Source of the DNA: GYS-P2D sp964489125
GTDB taxonomy: Bacteria > Bacteroidota > Bacteroidia > Chitinophagales > Saprospiraceae
DNA length: 24,627 nt
Direction of reading: 5' to 3'
Assembly (NCBI GenBank): GCA_964489125.1
Contig: CAZAXY010000050.1
Coordinates: 1 to 24,627, forward strand
This document shows positions 16,337-24,627 of the stretch, in pieces. Every line of letters starts with the position of its first letter. The stretch's first letter is position 1. The notes under the pieces are model-generated. The model was not told the origin of the DNA and did no database searches. It saw only the letters and a program-made list of their open reading frames with translations. The translations under genes were made by a program, and so were the position numbers.

Positions 16337-17575
16337 ATGGTATTGAGAATAGCGATCGTAGTGATAATCACATTAATGACTAGTGCTTTACAGAGCCAAG
16401 AGCTCGTGATTAAACCTGTGGTAGGATTTCAAATATGGAGCACCTTATCTGAAGGCACAAGCTTTGTAGATCCTGAAACTGGCTCGTTTGTGGATGTTGA
16501 CAGTAGGTTGGGATTTCAGTTGCATCGCTCCCGCTTGGGAGTCAAAGGTAGCCTTGGCGATAGATTAAAATTCACCTTTATAGCAGCCCATGACTTTGCA
16601 GGTAAAGACATTTTTGACGGCACGGTTGGTGCACCAAATAATACTGCCTCACCTCGCTTTCGACTATGGAATGCGCATATAGACTATGATTTAGATCCTA
16701 ACAATGACTGGTTCAATCTACGTGTGGGTTTCTTCGGGATTTCGCTCAGTAGAGAATCTATTACTTCTCCATTCAATGTGCTGGCATCTGAAAAATCCTG
16801 GTCGCAGAATTATATCCGCAGACATACGGTTAATGTAGGTCCCGGTCGGACACCTGGCGTGAGCATAGGTGGCTTTAAGGTTTTTAAAGAAAACACCTTT
16901 GCTTTGAGCTATGATATAGGCGTGTTCAACGCTAGATTCGGCGATTTTAATACCAATAGTGCTGGTATCCAACCATCCAATGTGATCGGTGCTCGGGTGA
17001 GCCTACAGTTTGGACAACCCGAGAGTAAGAGTTATTTGGATGGTGCTAAACAAGTTTCTTTTGTCAAGAGAAAAGGACTTACAATAGGCCTGTCGCAAGC
17101 TGTACAAGGCGCTACAGACTTTTATGATAGCAATAGCTTGTCGGGGGTTGACTGGCTCTTGCAGTGGGATAGAATTATTTTGTCAGGGGAGTGGGCGCTG
17201 TTAGGTCGATCTATTGATAATGTGAGCACATCTGCTGCAGCAGGTTACGTGCGTGGTGCCTATGTGTTTCCCTTACAAAATGATAAGTTTATTAGCCTCG
17301 CATTAGGCCATACCTTTCTTAATGGACCAACAGATCAGCAAGAGATCAATCTTGCTAATAGGGTACGTGCTTTCTCAGGTGAGGATCGATATACAGAAGC
17401 GACTATAAATTACTATTTGACTAAGAAAAGTCGCCTTACCTTCTCACATACTTGGCGTTCGGGCTCAAGTGGCGATGCTGAAGCAGTGGAAGTCAATAAT
17501 AATTACTTCCGACAGAGCGGTTTTACTTTTATGCGGCCTAATTACTTCGTCTTAGGCTGGCACTTTACGATTTAA
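16337..17575 (+). CDS. Outer-membrane porin-like beta-barrel protein
   Basis: The 412-residue protein has a signal peptide (to about residue 20, 'MTSALQSQ') followed by alternating beta-strands through to an aromatic C-terminal strand ('YFVLGWHFTI'). 'SRLGFQLHRSRLGVKGSLGDRLKF' (here as 'LHRSRLGVKGSLGDRLKF') and the later 'IGGFKVFKENTFALSYDIGV' fit the phosphate-selective porin / OprO-P-like group found in Bacteroidota. It probably forms a passive channel; specificity is not visible. The 3' end overlaps the convergent CotH-like gene by 11 bp. Confidence 0.8.
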   Translation: MVLRIAIVVIITLMTSALQSQELVIKPVVGFQIWSTLSEGTSFVDPETGSFVDVDSRLGFQLHRSRLGVKGSLGDRLKFTFIAAHDFAGKDIFDGTVGAPNNTASPRFRLWNAHIDYDLDPNNDWFNLRVGFFGISLSRESITSPFNVLASEKSWSQNYIRRHTVNVGPGRTPGVSIGGFKVFKENTFALSYDIGVFNARFGDFNTNSAGIQPSNVIGARVSLQFGQPESKSYLDGAKQVSFVKRKGLTIGLSQAVQGATDFYDSNSLSGVDWLLQWDRIILSGEWALLGRSIDNVSTSAAAGYVRGAYVFPLQNDKFISLALGHTFLNGPTDQQEINLANRVRAFSGEDRYTEATINYYLTKKSRLTFSHTWRSGSSGDAEAVEVNNNYFRQSGFTFMRPNYFVLGWHFTI

Positions 17576-19409
17576 TCCAAATCTTTTTTGGCGATGAGGC
17601 AGACCACTTGGTGCTGCTGCTTTCAGAACTCAGTACACGTGCAAAGACCGTGTTCCCTCCTGCTTGCAGGCGTATAGCGCCTTCATAGAGAATGGCTTTA
17701 TTAGAGAGCGTGTTATCTATGGATCTTGGATCACTGCCGTCAAGTGTATAGTATATCTCACCGGTCTTATTAGGATTCTTCAGGATCACTATGCTACGCT
17801 TTAGATTAGCCTTGAATTTAACAGGTTCGAGAGTACCCGCATATCCATTCTCTTCAAAATGTGCGATGAGCGCCTTAGTCCTTTTGGGAATGAAGGTATT
17901 AAGGACTCGCTTCTTTTCACTTTTCCACTCCTCATCGACTTCCCAACTGTCCACTGCGATATGCCAACCGTAGCTCTGATAAGCGTGATCGCCCCAGCGT
18001 GCTTGTTCAGCTATCAAGGATAATTCTACCTCTGCTGCTCGTGCTTTATACAATTCAGTCACATGATCTGGGGTCAGTATTCCGTCGCTATCGATGCATA
18101 GGTCATAAAGCTCATCCAACAGGATGCTCTTAAAATGTTGATTGACAAGAAGGCTTGATGGAATCGGCCCACTGTTCACAAATGGAGCGTGAAAGAACTT
18201 ATAATCACTGCTATTGTCGGGATGCCACTTACCTCCATTGGCAAGACTATAGTCAATATCGTAGAGCATGAAACGATAGCCTTGAGTCGAGTCGTCTGGA
18301 CCGCGGTAGCCGATCATATTTTTGTACTTGCCCCAGTCGTGTCCTGAGGCATAGCCCATGAAGACGAGGTATCGAGCAGCCATCCATGGATCTATATGAT
18401 CTGATAGTTCCTTGATATCCATATTGGTATAATCAACGCCGTCTATTTGATGCCACATGGTATCAGTATCACCACTCTTGTGCCAGATAACTCCAGCTTT
18501 TACAACTTCCATGTCATCCTTGTCTACCTGGAGATAATCTTCAAAGAAGCTTTCATCAGGTCTCTCCATGAGATGGTACTGACCCCAGTATCTTCCATTG
18601 AGGAATAGATGCACGAATCTTCCATGTGGGGCTAACATTCCTGCTTCCAAGCTTAAATCATACATCACTCGATTACGAATGTATTGAGGGGTGAGCTCAT
18701 TACTGAATTCTGCATTTAAACCATCTTGAGAGCCTGCCCGTAGTAATAGCTTGTCATACGATTTTACAGCAGGTATATATCGATCACCTTTATTGGTACT
18801 GTCTTCATGAAAGATGTCTGCATTTAGTTTTTTGGCACCATACTTCTTCTTAAATTCTAAGCGAAAATTCTTTTTAGGATTGGTAGGACTATCTCCCCAT
18901 ATCTGCAATCCAGCGTTGAGGATGATATTCTGTATTCGTGGGTTATTCCAGATCAGCTCTGCAGATACAGGTACTTCCTTGCGCTCAGGATCTACTGGAT
19001 CGATTGTAGGGCCTGATATAGCAACGATGGGTAGCGCATTGAAGGCAGCTTTTAATTCAGATTCTGATACAGAGATGAGATTTTGACCTTGTCGAATATC
19101 TTTAATATTTAGGTAGGTGTAGCTGAGCGTCTGAGTCGAGTCTGAATCGTCAAACACCTTGATTTTTACAATCTTGGATTTGTTGATCTTAAGTTTATCG
19201 GGAAACTCCGATGAGCTGCGATTGGGTTCACTGAGATCATCAGTATAAACAATTCTCGCCGATTCAGAAGATGGCATAACCCTAAGATTAAATGCTTCTT
19301 CAAAGAATCCTGCTGGTCTGCTTATTGCAAACTGATGCTGTGCAATTTGGCTTAAGCCAAATTGTAAACTGACAAATGTTAGTATAGTCGTATATATTAT
19401 TCTTATCAT
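17565..19409 (-). CDS. Secreted CotH-type protein with chitobiase-like beta domain
   Basis: The 614-residue protein has a signal peptide ('MIRIIYTTILTFVSLQFGLS'). Residues about 30-105 look like a degenerate chitobiase/Fn3-like domain. About 140-520 is the CotH domain, seen in 'FLNGRYWGQYHLMERPDESF' (written here up to 20 residues), 'HDWGKYKNMIGY' and 'FMLYDIDYSL', which match the E..., D-W...N and D-x-D positions of CotH protein kinases. About 540-610 is a second beta domain with 'IYYTLDGSDPR'. CotH kinases phosphorylate spore-coat proteins in Bacillus; in Bacteroidota, CotH proteins are secreted and their targets are unknown. The key acidic and Asn residues appear present, so it could be an active secreted kinase. 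It is divergent from the dehydrogenase gene 94 bp away. Confidence 0.88.
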   Translation of the reverse strand: MIRIIYTTILTFVSLQFGLSQIAQHQFAISRPAGFFEEAFNLRVMPSSESARIVYTDDLSEPNRSSSEFPDKLKINKSKIVKIKVFDDSDSTQTLSYTYLNIKDIRQGQNLISVSESELKAAFNALPIVAISGPTIDPVDPERKEVPVSAELIWNNPRIQNIILNAGLQIWGDSPTNPKKNFRLEFKKKYGAKKLNADIFHEDSTNKGDRYIPAVKSYDKLLLRAGSQDGLNAEFSNELTPQYIRNRVMYDLSLEAGMLAPHGRFVHLFLNGRYWGQYHLMERPDESFFEDYLQVDKDDMEVVKAGVIWHKSGDTDTMWHQIDGVDYTNMDIKELSDHIDPWMAARYLVFMGYASGHDWGKYKNMIGYRGPDDSTQGYRFMLYDIDYSLANGGKWHPDNSSDYKFFHAPFVNSGPIPSSLLVNQHFKSILLDELYDLCIDSDGILTPDHVTELYKARAAEVELSLIAEQARWGDHAYQSYGWHIAVDSWEVDEEWKSEKKRVLNTFIPKRTKALIAHFEENGYAGTLEPVKFKANLKRSIVILKNPNKTGEIYYTLDGSDPRSIDNTLSNKAILYEGAIRLQAGGNTVFARVLSSESSSTKWSASSPKKIWIKS

Positions 19410-19503
19410 TGATGCGAGCTGTGCTCAAAACTTTGACAATGTAAAGATCAACAAAATAGTTTCATAATGAATGAGATCTATGTCAAGGATGAGTTAAGTA
19501 TTT

Positions 19504-22422
19504 ATGAAGATTGAGATAGACAATTCCGTATTTGAACATCTATCGAGTCAGCTTGAAGGAGACTTGCTCTATGACCAGACGATAAAAGTCTTGTACGCTA
19601 CAGATGCATCCGTCTATCGAGCAATGCCTCAGGCGGTAGCATTTCCACGATCTGATAGTGACATCATCAAGCTTGTGCAGTTTGCAGTGGAACATCAGAC
19701 TTATCTCATTCCTCGAGCGGCAGGCACGTCATTGGCTGGACAAACAGTCGGAGAAGGTATCGTCGTGGACTGTTCTAAATATCTCAATAGAATCATCGAA
19801 ATCAACCCAGAGGAACGCTGGGCATTGGTGCAACCAGGAGTAATCCGCAATGAACTCAATCACCATCTCGAGGATACTGGGCTGTTTTTTGGGCCGATCA
19901 CAGCCACAGCGACAAGGGCTACCATAGGCGGTATGGTCGGCAATAATTCTGCTGGTACAAATTCTATAGTTTATGGCTCCACGAGAGATAAGATTCTCGA
20001 AGTAAGTGGCGTGCTGAGTGATGGCTCAAAAGTGACATTCAAGGCTAATCAAAACATTATCGGTTCCAGTGGTAAGTTAGAAAGTGTTATACGCAGGCAT
20101 CTTTTAGAGTCCCTCTCAGATGCAGCTTTCCGCCAAACCATCATAGATAACTATCCAAAGTCTTCTATACACAGACGTAACACGGGTTATGCCTTGGATG
20201 TACTGGCTGCCTCAGAAGCTTTCAATGAGAGTGGGGAACTTTATAATATAGCTAAGTTGATCTGTGGATCTGAGGGGACGTTGATGATGATTACTGCGGT
20301 GAAGGTGAGATTAGACCTAACACCACCAGGGCATCAAGCTGTTGTAGCGGTTCATTGTGAATCAATAGATGAGAGTTTGCGGGCCACTCAAATAGCAATG
20401 ACTCATCAACTCTATGCTTGTGAGCTAATGGATAAGATCATCTTAGATTGTACTAAGGAAAACGAATTGCATAATGCTAACCGATTCTTTGTAGAGGGAG
20501 ACCCTGAGGCTATTTTATTATTGGACGTCAGAGCTGACAGCAAAAAAGGACTCCATAATCAATGCGATAAGATTATTGCCGATCTCAAGTCTCATAAGAT
20601 GGGATATGCTTTTCCCATTGTTCATGGAGTTGACACTAAGAAGGTATGGGAGTTGCGCTCGGCAGGATTGGGCTTATTAGCGAATATAAAGGGGGACACC
20701 AAAGCGGTCGCATGCATTGAAGATACTGCAGTGGCACTCGATGATCTGCCAGAGTATATTGCTGATTTTAACAAGATGCTCGACAACTATGGTCAGCGCT
20801 CAGTACACTACGCACATGCAGGAGCAGGCGAGATCCATTTGCGTCCGCTACTAGACTTAAAGAAGTCTATTGATCGCAAGCAATTTTATGAGATCAGCCG
20901 AAAAACAGCCGAACTTGTTAAAAGATATAAGGGATCATTGAGTGGAGAGCATGGTGATGGTCGAGTCAGAGCACCTTTTATTCCGATGATGGTAGGTGAG
21001 GAGATTTATCAATTCTATCATGAGCTCAAGGCAGTCTGGGATCCGAAGAACATATTTAATAGAGGCAAGATCTTAAATGCTGATCCTATGAATGAGTCTC
21101 TGCGTTATGAGGCTGATCAAGAGACAAGGCAGATTGATACGGTATTTGATTTTGGGAGTACAGGTGGGATGCTGCGTGCGGTGGAAAAATGCAATGGCTC
21201 AGGAGACTGTCGCAAATTGCCACTCTCAGGAGGAACGATGTGTCCCAGTTATCAAGCCACAAGAAATGAAAAGGATTCAACCAGAGCTCGTGCCAATATC
21301 CTTAGAGAATATCTGACCCGCAGCACTAAGGAAAACTATTTCGACCATGAGGAGATAAAAGAAGTTCTTGATCTCTGCCTGTCCTGCAAAGGATGCACTT
21401 CGGAGTGCCCGTCTAATGTCAATATGACAATGATGAAAGCAGAATTTCAGCATCAATATTATAGCACAAATAAGCGACCGCTCAGATCACGGATATTTGG
21501 GCATATCAATGAGATAAATAAGATTGGTTCGGTTGGACCTTGGCTCTATAACTTAGGGGTGACAGGAAGATTATCTGCCTTGTCTAAAAAGATTGTTGGC
21601 ATTCATCCTTCACGGTCATTGCCGAAGATGGATCGTATATCACTGCGTCAGTGGTATAAAGAGAACTATAAAGCCCCGTCACAGTCCATGGCGCAAGTAA
21701 TCCTATTCATAGACGAGTTCAGTAATTACAATGAGACGCATATTGGAATACAGACAATTAAGCTGCTAACGAGACTCAACTATGAGGTTATAACAGTCGA
21801 TCATCATGAGAGTGGGAGAGCGGCCTTCTCTAAGGGCATGCTCGAGAAGGCTAAATGCCATGCGGAGTATAACGTAGAATTATTAAGCGAGTTAGTCACT
21901 GAGGAAGTGTTATTAATAGGAATTGAGCCATCCGCTATTTTGAGCTTCAGAGATGAATATCCTTTGATTGTTGGAGAGCACTTAAAACCACAAGCGGAGC
22001 TATTAAAAGAACGGACACTAACCATAGATGAATTCATCGCTCAGGAGTATAGAGTAGGACATATCAATTCGGAGCAATTTGGACAGGATTATGCCTACAT
22101 TAAATTGCATGGGCATTGCCATCAAAAAGCACTATGTGATATTTCTGACACCGTGACGATGCTGTCCATTCCTGAAGGTCATCATGTTGAAATGATACCA
22201 AGTGGCTGCTGTGGCATGGCAGGATCTTTTGGGTATGAAAAAGAGCACTTTGAAGTCAGTAAGCAGATTGCAGACCTAGTGCTGATGCCAGCTATTAAAT
22301 CTGCCAAACCAAATCAAATTATCTGTGCACCAGGAACATCCTGTCGTCATCAGATAAAGGATTTTGCAGATATAATTGGCTATCATCCCGTTGAGTTGCT
22401 TTATAAGGCGCTCAAGAGTTAA
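19504..22422 (+). CDS. FAD-linked D-2-hydroxyacid dehydrogenase with Fe-S and CCG domains (YdiJ-like)
   Basis: The 972-residue protein matches the architecture of E. coli YdiJ (D-2-hydroxyglutarate dehydrogenase) and related D-lactate dehydrogenases. Residues about 35-270 are FAD-binding ('PRAAGTSLAGQTVGEGIV', 'IGGMVGNNSAGTNSIVYG'). About 275-525 is the FAD-linked oxidase C domain with 'GEHGDGR'. Two Fe-S motifs follow: Cys563, Cys569 and Cys580, then 'CLSCKGCTSECP' (Cys625, 628, 631, 635). A CCG domain with 'HGHCHQKAL' and 'SGCCGMAGSFG' closes the protein. Electrons would pass from hydroxyacid to FAD to Fe-S to a carrier. D-2-hydroxyglutarate or D-lactate are both possible substrates. The next gene starts 31 bp on, same strand, so they are likely co-transcribed. 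Confidence 0.92.
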   Translation: MKIEIDNSVFEHLSSQLEGDLLYDQTIKVLYATDASVYRAMPQAVAFPRSDSDIIKLVQFAVEHQTYLIPRAAGTSLAGQTVGEGIVVDCSKYLNRIIEINPEERWALVQPGVIRNELNHHLEDTGLFFGPITATATRATIGGMVGNNSAGTNSIVYGSTRDKILEVSGVLSDGSKVTFKANQNIIGSSGKLESVIRRHLLESLSDAAFRQTIIDNYPKSSIHRRNTGYALDVLAASEAFNESGELYNIAKLICGSEGTLMMITAVKVRLDLTPPGHQAVVAVHCESIDESLRATQIAMTHQLYACELMDKIILDCTKENELHNANRFFVEGDPEAILLLDVRADSKKGLHNQCDKIIADLKSHKMGYAFPIVHGVDTKKVWELRSAGLGLLANIKGDTKAVACIEDTAVALDDLPEYIADFNKMLDNYGQRSVHYAHAGAGEIHLRPLLDLKKSIDRKQFYEISRKTAELVKRYKGSLSGEHGDGRVRAPFIPMMVGEEIYQFYHELKAVWDPKNIFNRGKILNADPMNESLRYEADQETRQIDTVFDFGSTGGMLRAVEKCNGSGDCRKLPLSGGTMCPSYQATRNEKDSTRARANILREYLTRSTKENYFDHEEIKEVLDLCLSCKGCTSECPSNVNMTMMKAEFQHQYYSTNKRPLRSRIFGHINEINKIGSVGPWLYNLGVTGRLSALSKKIVGIHPSRSLPKMDRISLRQWYKENYKAPSQSMAQVILFIDEFSNYNETHIGIQTIKLLTRLNYEVITVDHHESGRAAFSKGMLEKAKCHAEYNVELLSELVTEEVLLIGIEPSAILSFRDEYPLIVGEHLKPQAELLKERTLTIDEFIAQEYRVGHINSEQFGQDYAYIKLHGHCHQKALCDISDTVTMLSIPEGHHVEMIPSGCCGMAGSFGYEKEHFEVSKQIADLVLMPAIKSAKPNQIICAPGTSCRHQIKDFADIIGYHPVELLYKALKS

Positions 22423-22453
22423 ATTTGGAAGGGTATAAATTAAATTAGCTACT

Positions 22454-23683
22454 ATGCAGATCTTCAGACAATTCAGTATCGCTATCATTGTTTTGATAGC
22501 CTTCACTCTTAACAGTAACGCTCAGACATCTTTTGATTTCAGTCATTATGAATCATTTCTACAGAAACATATTGATCAGGGCAAGATTGCTGGTGCAGTT
22601 AGTCTCGTGAGCCAAGGTGATAAAATAGTTCACGATCAATCCTTCGGTTATGACAACAATGTAGAGAAAACACCGATGACATCTGATAAGCTATTTTACA
22701 TACAGTCGATGACCAAGCCGATTGTTTCAGTGGCCTTCATGACGCTGTATGAGCAAGGGCTTTTTAGCTTGACAGATCCCGTCTCTAAGTTTATACCTGA
22801 GTTTGAAAACCTCAAAGTTATTGAAGTACAGACTGGTGAGGATGGCACACCTACGGGTGTAGAATATGTAGACCTGGTGCGTCCTGTTGAAATCTGGCAT
22901 TTGCTTTCTCACACGGCTGGATTCTCTCACGGGCTCGGACCACATGAATATGATCAAAAGCTTTCTGCGCTACTTTATCCAGAGATGAGAGAACAGCCGG
23001 GACATCCCAATATCGAATCAAGGGTAAAAGCACTTATGTCATATCCACTCATGGGACAACCTGGCGAGCAATGGAATTATAGTGCTTCACCAGATGTATT
23101 AGCTTACCTCATCGAAATAATTACTGGCAAGAACGCTGAGCAATATCTTCAAGAAGTAGTCTTTGATCCGCTTGGTATGACAACAGCGGGTTATAACGTA
23201 AAGGATCAACATGTAGATAGAGTAGCCGGTCTGCATATGATGAGTGAAACCGGTGAGCTAACACCTTCTCCTCAATGGAGCCCATTGCAGGGTAATACGG
23301 TTTTTGGCGGAACTCATGGTTTATTTTGTTCGGCTGAGGACTATATGACTTTCTCTAGGATGCTTGTCAATGGCGGGAGCTATAGGGGGGCTCGTATCCT
23401 CAGTCCAAAGACTATTGAATTGATGACTGAAAGTTTCACTAGTGAAGTGCAATTTAGACCAGGCCACGAATTCGGTTTAGGATTTGGAGTTCGTACCGAC
23501 ATTGGGCAAAGCAAGTTAAGCGGTTCTGAAGGTGCCTATTATTGGGGTGGAGCATTCAACACCTATTTCTTTGTAGACCCTGAAGAAGATTTAGTGGCAA
23601 TACTTATGACGCAGTCATGGCCCTACACGGACTTTTATGCGAATAAGCTTCGTCAGATGGTATATTCTGCCATGTCTAACTAA
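22454..23683 (+). CDS. Secreted serine hydrolase, beta-lactamase / family VIII esterase type
   Basis: The 409-residue protein has a signal peptide ending 'LNSNAQ'. The catalytic serine and lysine are in 'IQSMTKP' (Ser85, Lys88), the tyrosine in 'WNYSASPDVLAYLIE' (Tyr209), and the third motif is 'YYWGGAFNTYFF' (about 362-373). The 'YSxxxDVL' pattern and W-G-G motif are typical of family VIII esterases more than of true class C beta-lactamases. It probably hydrolyses an ester or amide in the periplasm; substrate unknown. It is the middle gene of a close plus-strand run. Confidence 0.9.
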   Translation: MQIFRQFSIAIIVLIAFTLNSNAQTSFDFSHYESFLQKHIDQGKIAGAVSLVSQGDKIVHDQSFGYDNNVEKTPMTSDKLFYIQSMTKPIVSVAFMTLYEQGLFSLTDPVSKFIPEFENLKVIEVQTGEDGTPTGVEYVDLVRPVEIWHLLSHTAGFSHGLGPHEYDQKLSALLYPEMREQPGHPNIESRVKALMSYPLMGQPGEQWNYSASPDVLAYLIEIITGKNAEQYLQEVVFDPLGMTTAGYNVKDQHVDRVAGLHMMSETGELTPSPQWSPLQGNTVFGGTHGLFCSAEDYMTFSRMLVNGGSYRGARILSPKTIELMTESFTSEVQFRPGHEFGLGFGVRTDIGQSKLSGSEGAYYWGGAFNTYFFVDPEEDLVAILMTQSWPYTDFYANKLRQMVYSAMSN

Positions 23684-23726
23684 CTTAGCTTCCGACATCC
23701 CATTTTGCCCGATAAGCTCCGTTTGA

Positions 23727-24627
23727 TTGAATATTAAAATCTTGTGTTTTTGGATTTGCCTTGCATGTCTATTTATGGCGTGCAAGGAAGATAAACAGAT
23801 CATCATCGACCCAGAGTACTATCCGCGAGATAACCATTTAGCCTATAGTCAGTCAATGGTCAAGCTCGGCATAGGTGGTACTCAACTATATAGGAACTGG
23901 AGAGAGGCACATGATAGAGCGATGGCAAAGCCAGTGAGGATAAAAGCCCCTTTTCAAGAGACTTTTTACTTCGATGATATAGATACTGATGCGTATGGAT
24001 ATCAATTTTCGATTAAGAAAGGTCAGAAAACAAGTATAAGCGTCAATCAATTAAGAGGAGATTCAGGTCTTGTATTTATGGATTTGTTTCAATTAGTTGC
24101 AGATACTCTTCAGCCGCATAGACACATAGCATCCTCCGACACAATCACCAATCGCATTATTGTCGAGCACGAGGTAGCGGGAGATTATATCCTTAGAGTG
24201 CAGCCTGAGTTATTGCGCTCGGGAGTTTATAATCTGAAGATACTGATTGAGCCATCATTAGCATTTCCTGTGAGTGGTGGCGAAGAGCAGGACATCGGTA
24301 GTCTATTTGGTATGCCTAGAGATGCTGGAAAGAGAGTGCATGAGGGTATAGATATATTTGCTAAACGTCATACTCCGATCGTCAGCGTGTCAGATTGTCA
24401 GATCACATTCGCCGGTGAGAAGGAGGGGAGCCTGGGAGGTACCGTCATATGGGCTCGTGATACGCTTAGAGATCTTACCATGTATTATGCGCATCTCCAA
24501 GAGGTATTCGTTGAGACTGGAGACTATGTACTACGTGGCGATACTATCGGTACTAATGGCAATAGTGGTAACGCAGTTACCACCTATCCACATTTACACT
24601 TCGGGATTTATGACCGTGGTGCGGTAG
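23727..24627 (+). CDS. M23 (LytM-type) peptidase lipoprotein, 5' part, TTG start
   Basis: The frame is open from a TTG at 23727 to the window end (300 codons). Starting there gives 'MNIKILCFWICLACLFMAC', a full lipoprotein signal with lipobox cysteine 19. The first ATG (23775) would begin at 'MACKED' and lose it, so TTG is the better start, though no clear ribosome site precedes it. Residues about 70-180 form a beta-sandwich like the pre-peptidase domain. The M23 domain then shows His205 and Asp209 in 'HEGIDIF', His256 in 'YYAHL', and 'PHLHFGI' with His289 and His291: all zinc and catalytic residues are present. It should cut peptidoglycan peptides or other periplasmic peptides. It lies 43 bp after the hydrolase gene and runs off the window. 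Confidence 0.9.
   Translation, partial: MNIKILCFWICLACLFMACKEDKQIIIDPEYYPRDNHLAYSQSMVKLGIGGTQLYRNWREAHDRAMAKPVRIKAPFQETFYFDDIDTDAYGYQFSIKKGQKTSISVNQLRGDSGLVFMDLFQLVADTLQPHRHIASSDTITNRIIVEHEVAGDYILRVQPELLRSGVYNLKILIEPSLAFPVSGGEEQDIGSLFGMPRDAGKRVHEGIDIFAKRHTPIVSVSDCQITFAGEKEGSLGGTVIWARDTLRDLTMYYAHLQEVFVETGDYVLRGDTIGTNGNSGNAVTTYPHLHFGIYDRGAV

Noticed and set aside
24358..24627. Open frame of 89 codons at the window end
   Set aside because: It is an out-of-frame shadow of the M23 peptidase, whose own frame carries all motif residues.

Overview
The window looks like chromosomal DNA of a member of the Bacteroidota, most likely a marine or free-living, Saprospiria-like lineage. This is inferred from family content and sequence style, not from a marker gene. 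The clues are a hybrid sensor kinase / response regulator / AraC protein with a 7TM-DISM sensor, signal peptides ending in '-GQ' or '-AQ', few Shine-Dalgarno sequences, a CotH-type protein, and 'xIGTTTPTTTLDVSGK'-style secreted repeat proteins. No rRNA, tRNA, CRISPR array, transposase or phage module was seen. TGA and TAA are both used as ordinary stops.

Layout. (1) 1-2392, + strand: the 3' end of a MacB-type ABC permease and a complete MacA/HlyD-type adaptor, the end of an efflux or export operon. (2) 2393-3246: a non-coding stretch of about 850 bp with a perfect 20-bp palindrome, three copies of a structured repeat of about 150-178 bp, and a 78-bp stranded piece of a second MacA-like gene. 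(3) 3247-7673, - strand: a secreted seven-bladed FG-GAP propeller gene interrupted by one in-frame TGA, a secreted pentapeptide-repeat / papain-like / C-terminal beta-domain protein, and a small LuxR-type HTH gene broken by a frameshift. (4) 7721-9344, - strand: a two-gene unit with a small four-helix membrane protein followed by a three-domain secreted protein (beta-barrel, NTF2-like, ferredoxin-like). (5) 9503-12889, +: a very large FAD-dependent aldonolactone-oxidase-like protein with long added N-terminal and internal regions. It converges on, and overlaps, (6) 12873-15617, -: a one-protein two-component system. (7) 15846-17575, +: thioredoxin, then an outer-membrane porin-like barrel that overlaps tail-to-tail with (8) 17565-19409, -: a CotH-like secreted protein. 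(9) 19504-24627, +: a close-packed run of a D-2-hydroxyacid dehydrogenase (FAD + Fe-S), a serine hydrolase of the beta-lactamase / family VIII esterase type, and an M23 peptidase lipoprotein that needs a TTG start and runs off the window.

Most products act in the envelope (export pump, porin, lipoproteins, secreted repeat proteins). There is no single obvious pathway and I do not see a complete new defence or mobile system. The strongest unusual signals are the stranded adaptor fragment among hairpin repeats (2654-3240), the in-frame TGA in the propeller gene, the frameshifted HTH gene, the pentapeptide-peptidase fusion, and the enlarged FAD oxidase whose usual covalent-flavin histidine position is a tryptophan.
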